A DNA stretch of 17,078 nucleotides from JBBSWA01 sp038046485 (lineage in GTDB: Archaea; Nanobdellota; Nanobdellia; Woesearchaeales; SM23-78), in NCBI GenBank assembly GCA_038046485.1, contig JBBSWA010000061.1, forward strand, positions 1-17,078, read 5' to 3'. The first letter of the stretch is position 1. Each line of letters starts with the position of its first letter. Position numbers and translations under genes: made by a program. The notes under the pieces are model-generated. The model ran no database searches. It was given only the letters and a program-made list of their open reading frames with translations, and had not been told where the DNA came from. Below are positions 12,292 through 17,078 of this stretch, piece by piece.

Positions 12292-14037
12292 CTACAAGAA
12301 TCTATGCTTTTCATATAATTTTTTATTTAATGCTTTCACAAGATCTTTGAAGCCCAAACTATCCAAAAGCCTTTTTTGTTGACTGTAGGGCATTACTCTT
12401 TGTCGCATGTCTGGATTGGCACTTAACTCACTTTCAATCGGATCTAAGCCTTCTCTTGTATAGAAACGCCCCCTTTCTGAAGTCTGCATAAGCTCTAATG
12501 CAAGAGGTGGATTTGTGGGGATCCCGAATCTCCTTTCCAATTTTTCGATCAATGATTTACGGCGTATCCCTAACGCGCGCAACTCACTTCGCTCCAAATA
12601 ACCTGGGCTTCCCTTTTTTGCCACTTGTCCGCTGGTAAGTTGAGCTGTGACGGCTCCTGCTTCATCCAATAAAGGAGGCATTAAGCGTTTTAATTCATTG
12701 TATTTGCGCACGCTTCTTAAGAAGGTACCTGGTGCAAACTCGTTCGCTATGTCTAAATCTCCGTGGTGTATGTTGTTCTCTAATTCATTGAGTGTCGTTT
12801 CAAGAAGCCCGTCCACTGAATCATCTACATAGATTACAGTTACCTTGGGCTTTGGATTTGATTCCGTGCCCACAAACTGGTCAAACAATCGATCCGTGAA
12901 GTAGGTAACCTTTTGGTATACTTGCGTTTCTGTTCCTTCTCCTTTTGCTTTTACATATTCATCTGCTAAATAGTTAGCTACGTATTTTTTTATGGATTCG
13001 ATGATGGGATTGACTATAATCATGCTTTGAAGATAAGCCTCTTTCAAGGTTGTGTGTGGCATCTCGCTTCCTAGAGGGGGTGTGCTCTGCTTTCCTGTGA
13101 AGAAACCTCTTTTGAAATGGGGGTCTGCTTTCTTCCTTCCTTCTACTCCGGCGCTCTCTGGCAGTTCAATGGTCTCTGCTCTAAGAATGGGAGAGAAAAA
13201 GGCTTTTTCTGTTACGAATGGTCTGAGATAGCGGCAGATCATAGCGTTGTAATCGCTTGTTGGAAAGATGCTTTTTCCATTTCTAGGCTCTTCTGAAGTT
13301 TCTCCTGTACCTTTTCCTAGAGGAGCCGAAGCACTTCGCTGGGCTGCACTCTTGATGACATGAACAAAGCGGTACATATTATATAAATCTGGTGTTGGAG
13401 TGTCCATCTGCAAGGCTTCTTGGAAGTCGATGGTCGCTTCACTGCGTTCCTTGATTGCATCTCTTTTTTGGTAACTCTCGGCAAAAGGTTTTAGAGAAGG
13501 TAGATGCTCTGAGAGGACTTCAACGATTCTCCAGTCACTTGGAAACTGAGTTTTTCCAGTGAGCCAGTCATCTGCGATGGTTTCTAATTTACGTGCAGTA
13601 CACTTTTCGGCGGTGACGCCTTCGTCTATCCATTGCTGGATTTTGGTTCCCATTTCTAGATAGTCGCTGCGTTCGTAGGTGGGTTTGGGTTGAATGACCC
13701 CTTGTGTTGTAAGATCTTGGATGAGGGCATTGCTAAAGACCGTTCTTTCGCCGCTTTCGGTTTGTACGTGCAATAATTGATTGGCTCGTACATAAGTAGG
13801 ATCTTGGAGAAGGGCTTCAAGTACTAATTCTTGACGTTTAACCAGTTCTCCTTCTCGTTCAAATTGGTCAACGTATTCTACGTCATGTAGAACTTGGTCG
13901 CCAGGTTGCAATTGGGAGGCCGGCGCTTCTAAGCTTGTTCTTCCCGTTGTGGTGATGAGCAATTCATCTAATGGGACGATTCTGGTCATATAGGGGGTGC
14001 TGATACGACGAAATTTACGGGTTCTGACCTTGGCCAT
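12292..14037 (-). CDS. Large protein of unknown function
   Basis: 581 residues, soluble, not recognised. The first ~20 residues are very basic (KVRTRKFRRIS). Residues about 25-52 read LLITTTGRTSLEAP then ASQLQPGDQVL, which recalls the strand-and-turn pattern of Hint or small beta-barrel domains (x-ELKPGDxV), but no splicing Cys/Ser or His-Asn pair is present. A segment near 400, KVTVIYVDDSVDGLLETTLNE, has a hydrophobic strand ending in acidic residues, as in nucleotide-binding folds. Most of the rest is helical, with Leu/Lys/Glu-rich stretches. The TATA box at 14060-14068 sits 27 bases from the ATG. It is divergent from the similarly large unknown gene at 14181, so the two may be functionally linked. 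Confidence 0.7.
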   Translation of the reverse strand: MAKVRTRKFRRISTPYMTRIVPLDELLITTTGRTSLEAPASQLQPGDQVLHDVEYVDQFEREGELVKRQELVLEALLQDPTYVRANQLLHVQTESGERTVFSNALIQDLTTQGVIQPKPTYERSDYLEMGTKIQQWIDEGVTAEKCTARKLETIADDWLTGKTQFPSDWRIVEVLSEHLPSLKPFAESYQKRDAIKERSEATIDFQEALQMDTPTPDLYNMYRFVHVIKSAAQRSASAPLGKGTGETSEEPRNGKSIFPTSDYNAMICRYLRPFVTEKAFFSPILRAETIELPESAGVEGRKKADPHFKRGFFTGKQSTPPLGSEMPHTTLKEAYLQSMIIVNPIIESIKKYVANYLADEYVKAKGEGTETQVYQKVTYFTDRLFDQFVGTESNPKPKVTVIYVDDSVDGLLETTLNELENNIHHGDLDIANEFAPGTFLRSVRKYNELKRLMPPLLDEAGAVTAQLTSGQVAKKGSPGYLERSELRALGIRRKSLIEKLERRFGIPTNPPLALELMQTSERGRFYTREGLDPIESELSANPDMRQRVMPYSQQKRLLDSLGFKDLVKALNKKLYEKHRFL

Positions 14038-14059
14038 AGATGGAGATTAGCTTTCTCTC

Positions 14060-14068
14060 TTTATAAAT
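14060..14068 (-). promoter_or_regulatory. TATA box of the 12292-14037 gene, leaderless
   Basis: ATTTATAAA on the minus strand is centred 27 bases from the ATG at 14037. Confidence 0.55.
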
Positions 14069-14148
14069 ATTACTATATTTATTACTCTATAGTGGTATTT
14101 TTATCGAGCTATAAGGGTGTACCTATTTTTAAGTAGATTCAATAAAAA

Positions 14149-14158
14149 CTTATATAAA
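14149..14158 (+). promoter_or_regulatory. TATA box of the 14181 gene, leaderless
   Basis: CTTATATAAA is centred 27 bases before the ATG at 14181. The 80 bases between the two divergent TATA boxes are AT-rich with no further clear element. Confidence 0.6.
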
Positions 14159-14180
14159 CAACCCCTTACTTACTTTCACC

Positions 14181-16154
14181 ATGAAGGGGGATTTTTCTCG
14201 TCAAGAAACCCGAGAGATGGGGCAAGTTGTTCGAAATTTTCGCTCTCTTCCTCATCTCTACCAATTTTATGCTCGAACGGGACAAAAGTCTAAACTCGGT
14301 AAAGCTCTTGCTGATAAGGCTTTATTTTTGATCCCTCAATTGCATGAAGTGGAAGGCAAACCTGTTGAAATGGCCCTTAGTGCCCGCGAGACTCAAACTT
14401 ATCTTAGGGAACCAGGTCGCCTTGAGCGATTTGCCAAGCAAGCCGCCGACCTAGCTGCCGTATCCATACGCTATGGGCAGTTCCATGATGGGCACTATTA
14501 TTATGAAGCTCTGAGTGTACTCAAAGGAAAACGTTTTCATAAACAAGTCACTTCTCGCCTTGACCATTCTTCTGCTGCATTTAAGATCATGCAGGACGAT
14601 ATTGTTTATAGCGCTGTAAATACTTTCCTTCATTGGGGGAATCACTCAGACGTTAGTGAACTCTTACATCACCCGTCTTTACGACCTTTTTTGAGCGCCG
14701 AGCGAACACAGAAAACATTGGATGCTGTCGTAGAAGATAAATTGCAAGACCTTGCCTTTGAGAAACTAGATGACCTTATGCAAGCCGATGAACCCATTCT
14801 ACCTGCTGATTTGCGAGAAAAAATCAAACGAAGAAAAGCGGTTGCTGAAGGTCGAGAGCAACCTAAAGACGGAGAAGTTCAGCCTAGGATCCCTCTTTCC
14901 GGAATGACTTACACTCCTACTGAAAACCAGCGCTTCCGAGAAGAAGTAGACTATGGTTTGGATCTTACGATAAAGCAGCATACAGAATATAGTTGGTGGG
15001 ATTTGATGAAAAATGAAGAACTTCATACCTACCTCAACGACCCCCATAACCTTGAGGACTTCTGCTTGAAAATAGCTCAAGCCATGCAGGAATCCATTGC
15101 TCAGGTCAGAAAACAACCTATGAGAAAGGATTACAAACGAACGGCACGGGGAACCTTTGTTCGCCTTAACCGGCAAAGGATGGGCATGCACTTAGGCGAA
15201 GAACATTTCCACGAGCTCGCTAAAAAATTGCCCATATATTCAGAAGCTTTCCTCGCTCTAAAAACCATTGTAAAACAACGCATCCTGGATGAATTAGAAG
15301 ATCATAGCCTTTTTACGGACCCGGTTAAGAATATCCTAGAAAAAGAAGGAGGAAGTATCTATGTTACGAGTGAAGAAGTGGTTGAACTCCATCGAGCCCA
15401 TCTACAACATCTCATTCAGGAAGGAAAACCAAAAAAACTTTTCGAAACCTGTTTAGGTGAAAGAGACTTTGCGTTGTATATTCCTAGAGAAAAAGTTACC
15501 TCTGCTCTTCGAGCGGGAGTCCAAGATGGATATCTGACGCAAACTCAGTATGACCAAGTCTTTGCATATGAAAGAAAAAGGAAAGAAAAATGGGATAAAG
15601 AAAAAAAGCAAATAAGCCCAGATATGTCTCTTGAACAAAAAGTAAGGCTTGAAGTATCACAATTTGTTAGACAATTTAATCATTATCACCCTCATGACGA
15701 TGTGAACCAAGCCATGAAACTTCCTTATGATCTTGAAACGAGACGTGAAATCCTTCGTAAAGGATTCTATGCTGCTATAGCCAAAGACGCTCAAGGAGGC
15801 AATTTAAGTGACTTGTCCATGACTCTAGGATATTTACTTAAAGGTAAAGTTAGCGATACCATGCCTTCCGGACAAAATTCTACGCAGAGAACAAGGAATA
15901 TAGAAGAATCTGCAAGAACTATGAATTGTGTTTTTGGATCCACCAGTCCGAAGCCTTTCGATTTGAAGCGAATTGGCCGTTACTTGACGGTTTATTTCCG
16001 ACAAGCCACTCAAAAAGGAAAAGGAGAAGAAGCACTGGAAAGGCTTTACCAATTCCAACAGGATCCGGTCTTAAAAGATCTTGTACCTAGGAATGAAATC
16101 ACGCAGCCTTATTTTAACCTCATCCAGCTTTACAAATTCAAAAAGGCTGCTTAA
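14181..16154 (+). CDS. Large, mainly helical protein of unknown function
   Basis: 657 residues, soluble, highly charged, no membrane helices and no recognised motif. Residues about 15-175 look like a run of helix pairs (SLPHLYQFYARTGQKSKLGK, then a RYGQFHDGHYYYEAL segment, then ALSVLKGKRFHK), suggesting an alpha-solenoid or TPR-like scaffold. A middle linker (205-245) is Lys/Glu/Pro-rich. Residues 440-500 include a coiled-coil-like stretch of alternating charges (YERKRKEKWDKEKKQIS). The end, near 610-657, is again helical and aromatic. The start is set by the TATA box at 14149-14158. It is divergent from the 12292-14037 gene with separate promoters. A protein-protein or RNA-binding scaffold would fit, but this is only a fold impression. 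Confidence 0.7.
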   Translation: MKGDFSRQETREMGQVVRNFRSLPHLYQFYARTGQKSKLGKALADKALFLIPQLHEVEGKPVEMALSARETQTYLREPGRLERFAKQAADLAAVSIRYGQFHDGHYYYEALSVLKGKRFHKQVTSRLDHSSAAFKIMQDDIVYSAVNTFLHWGNHSDVSELLHHPSLRPFLSAERTQKTLDAVVEDKLQDLAFEKLDDLMQADEPILPADLREKIKRRKAVAEGREQPKDGEVQPRIPLSGMTYTPTENQRFREEVDYGLDLTIKQHTEYSWWDLMKNEELHTYLNDPHNLEDFCLKIAQAMQESIAQVRKQPMRKDYKRTARGTFVRLNRQRMGMHLGEEHFHELAKKLPIYSEAFLALKTIVKQRILDELEDHSLFTDPVKNILEKEGGSIYVTSEEVVELHRAHLQHLIQEGKPKKLFETCLGERDFALYIPREKVTSALRAGVQDGYLTQTQYDQVFAYERKRKEKWDKEKKQISPDMSLEQKVRLEVSQFVRQFNHYHPHDDVNQAMKLPYDLETRREILRKGFYAAIAKDAQGGNLSDLSMTLGYLLKGKVSDTMPSGQNSTQRTRNIEESARTMNCVFGSTSPKPFDLKRIGRYLTVYFRQATQKGKGEEALERLYQFQQDPVLKDLVPRNEITQPYFNLIQLYKFKKAA

Positions 16155-16216
16155 ATGTTCGTCGTTTTTCATACACCTCTTCTTTAAGTAGTGTTTTAGT
16201 GTTCTTTGTAGAAAGC

Positions 16217-16243
16217 TTTAAATAGATATCTTTATAGATATCT
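16217..16243 (+). promoter_or_regulatory. Promoter and twin-palindrome operator of the toxin-antitoxin operon
   Basis: TATA box TTTAAATA (16217-16224) is followed by two exact copies of the palindrome AGATATCT (16224-16231 and 16236-16243), centre to centre 12 bases. They lie between the TATA box and the expected start near 16245, where a bound repressor would block polymerase. GAGGT (16245-16249) then precedes the ATG at 16255. Autoregulation by the antitoxin is the likely use. Confidence 0.5.
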
Positions 16244-16254
16244 TGAGGTAATGG

Positions 16255-16578
16255 ATGTATTTTACTTATGAAGGTTACCGCCTTGATTCCACGCAAAAGG
16301 CCAGTCGCGAGCTTGTGCATCACGGTTACAGCATGTATGAAGTCAAGCGCATATTGGAAGAAGGGTATGACTGCAGTGCTTCGAGGCGGAAAGCGAATAT
16401 ACGCGAGAGGTGCATTCGACGAGCTGGTAAAGAAATAAAGGCTGTGGTTGCTTTAGTTACTCTACCTTATTCAGATGGATACACTGAAACTGTATGGAAA
16501 CTTATCCACTTCGGCCTTGTGACTTATAAACGGAGGAAAAAAAATGCGAGATATTTGGAAAGCAGAGCGCGGATGTGA
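16255..16578 (+). CDS. Putative toxin, DUF4258-like
   Basis: 107 residues, very basic. The pattern HHGYSMYEVKRILEEGYDCS (22-41), then IRERCIRRAGKEIKAVVALV (49-68), then TVWKLIHFGLVTYKRRKK (79-96) follows the DUF4258-like fold: His in helix 1, a helix ending LEEG, a strand with Arg, two strands with VVA/VTL, and a last helix. Such proteins are toxins in type II systems, related in shape to RelE/mRNA-interferase-like proteins. The start is ATG at 16255 behind GAGGT; an ATG at 16251 in another frame gives a six-codon frame only. The gene overlaps its antitoxin by 35 bases. Toxicity is inferred from the pairing with an unmistakable antitoxin-type protein. Confidence 0.6.
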   Translation: MYFTYEGYRLDSTQKASRELVHHGYSMYEVKRILEEGYDCSASRRKANIRERCIRRAGKEIKAVVALVTLPYSDGYTETVWKLIHFGLVTYKRRKKNARYLESRARM

Positions 16579-16858
16579 ATGCGGTACTTGGATGAAGAAA
16601 AAGTTATTCACTCTTGCAGGCATTAAAGTGCGAGGATGGGAATGCCCTAAATGCAGTGAAAGTATACTCCACCCTGAAGACGCTCAATATGCACTTGTCT
16701 TGAATAAATTAAAAAGAGGCATTCCTGTTAAAATCGGAGAACTTGGGAACTCGCTTTTCTTCCGCATTCCGAAGGAAATCGTCGATTTCTATAAAATCAA
16801 GAAAGGCGGGAAATTAGTCTTGAAAGGTGGGAAGAAGAAGATGGAGATTGATGTTTAA
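16544..16858 (+). CDS. Antitoxin with YgiT-type zinc finger and AbrB-like DNA-binding domain
   Basis: 104 residues. The N-terminal half has the paired zinc ligands CECG (C11, C13) and CPKC (C34, C37), with VRGWECPKCSESILHPEDA between and after, the YgiT/MqsA N-terminal signature. Residues 60-104 (IPVKIGELGNSLFFRIPKEI, then YKIKKGGKLVLK) form a typical AbrB/MazE swapped-hairpin domain that binds DNA. The zinc part would hold the toxin and the AbrB part the operator at 16224-16243. GGAGG lies 7 bases before the ATG inside the toxin gene, so it is well translated. The stop at 16858 is directly followed by the stop codon of the convergent HicB-like gene. Confidence 0.85.
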   Translation: MRDIWKAERGCECGTWMKKKLFTLAGIKVRGWECPKCSESILHPEDAQYALVLNKLKRGIPVKIGELGNSLFFRIPKEIVDFYKIKKGGKLVLKGGKKKMEIDV

Positions 16859-17077
16859 CTATACCTCTACACGAATTACTGGTTTTATTGCTGTTCCACT
16901 TAGAGTAGGGATTGGTAGCGAGTTTTTGATTCTGATAAAGATCCAACTTTCTAGGGTTTCCCGTAGGTTTTTTTTACACTGAGCTAACGTTTTTCCTGTG
17001 GCCCAAACCCCTTTACATAAGGGTATTTCACCATAATAAGGCTCTTTATCTTTTATTCGTTCATATTTGGCTTTGGA
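16859..17077 (-). CDS. HicB-like antitoxin, C-terminal part (5' end outside window)
   Basis: On the minus strand the frame is open from the window edge to a TAG at 16861-16859, 72 codons without a start. It reads YYGEIPLCKGVWATGKTLAQ, then C, then KKNLRETLESWIFIRIKN and ends LPIPTLSG..IKPVIRVEV. This is the HicB partial RNase H-like fold: the GE-P strand, the G-W-A-x-G turn with x-T-x-x-C/A, the helix NLRETLESW, and the short LP-P link. HicB normally pairs with a HicA toxin, which should lie outside the window. It lacks a visible C-terminal DNA-binding domain, as in the short HicB form. It abuts the preceding antitoxin with no spacer. Confidence 0.75.
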   Translation of the reverse strand, partial: SKAKYERIKDKEPYYGEIPLCKGVWATGKTLAQCKKNLRETLESWIFIRIKNSLPIPTLSGTAIKPVIRVEV

Positions 17078-17078
17078 C

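Noticed and set aside
12292..14037. Intein in the 581-residue protein
   Set aside because: There is only one Hint-like short segment. No splice-junction Cys/Ser, no C-terminal His-Asn and no interrupted host domain are seen.
14038..14180. Regulatory repeats between the two large divergent genes
   Set aside because: Short partial repeats such as CTATA and TTTTTA occur, but they are what AT-rich DNA gives by chance; only the two TATA boxes are convincing.
1..17078. Insertion sequence, transposase, integrase, rRNA or tRNA genes
   Set aside because: No reading frame shows a transposase or integrase motif and no rRNA or tRNA segment was recognised. The only mobile-element candidate is the non-coding element at 9802-9971.

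Overview
The window looks like chromosomal DNA of an archaeon, most likely a small-genome DPANN lineage (Woesearchaeota/Pacearchaeota-like). Five observations support this. There is a geranylgeranyl-reductase C-terminus (archaeal lipid synthesis) and an archaeal histone. Promoters are TATA-type, and many start codons lie about 25-27 bases from the TATA centre (leaderless transcription). Several short genes encode single-membrane-span proteins of no recognised family. Gene ends are very tightly packed. The domain assignment is firm; the phylum is an inference from style and content.

Layout: 1-362 is the end of a geranylgeranyl reductase. 417-962 (+) is a putative Myb/SANT-like DNA-binding protein whose 3' end overlaps a HIT-family hydrolase (946-1338, -). 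1370-2098 (-) is a membrane-anchored protein of unknown function. 2237-3658 (-) is a three-gene overlapping operon: two EmrE/EamA-like half transporters and a family 2 glycosyltransferase, probably making and flipping a lipid-linked sugar. 3751-4694 (+) holds an exported six-cysteine protein and a 26-residue membrane microprotein. 4818-5516 (+) is a RibD-C/DHFR-fold reductase. 5525-7327 (-) is an amylo-alpha-1,6-glucosidase (glycogen debranching type). 7387-8796 (-) is a divergent MutS-like ATPase. It shares one symmetric TATA box with 8849-9793 (+), a two-span membrane protein with a Tyr/Gly/Gln-rich low-complexity domain.

9802-9971 is a 170-bp intergenic element made almost entirely of nested inverted repeats. 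It predicts a branched, cloverleaf-like fold that no gene explains, and it is the most striking unexplained feature here. It lies between the low-complexity protein gene and a histone gene (9978-10229, -). 10302-12284 (+) encodes two tandem paralogous lipoproteins. 12292-14037 (-) and 14181-16154 (+) are two large divergent genes that I do not recognise. The right end carries a toxin-antitoxin module (DUF4258-like toxin and YgiT/AbrB-like antitoxin) with twin palindromes at its promoter, followed with no spacer by the end of a convergent HicB-like antitoxin gene cut by the window edge.

Two well-conserved enzymes (HIT and debranching enzyme) lack a canonical start codon where homology and promoter position put it. 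They show in-frame AUA and AUU there instead, the AUU behind a perfect Shine-Dalgarno sequence. All function calls are by eye from motifs; no searches were run.
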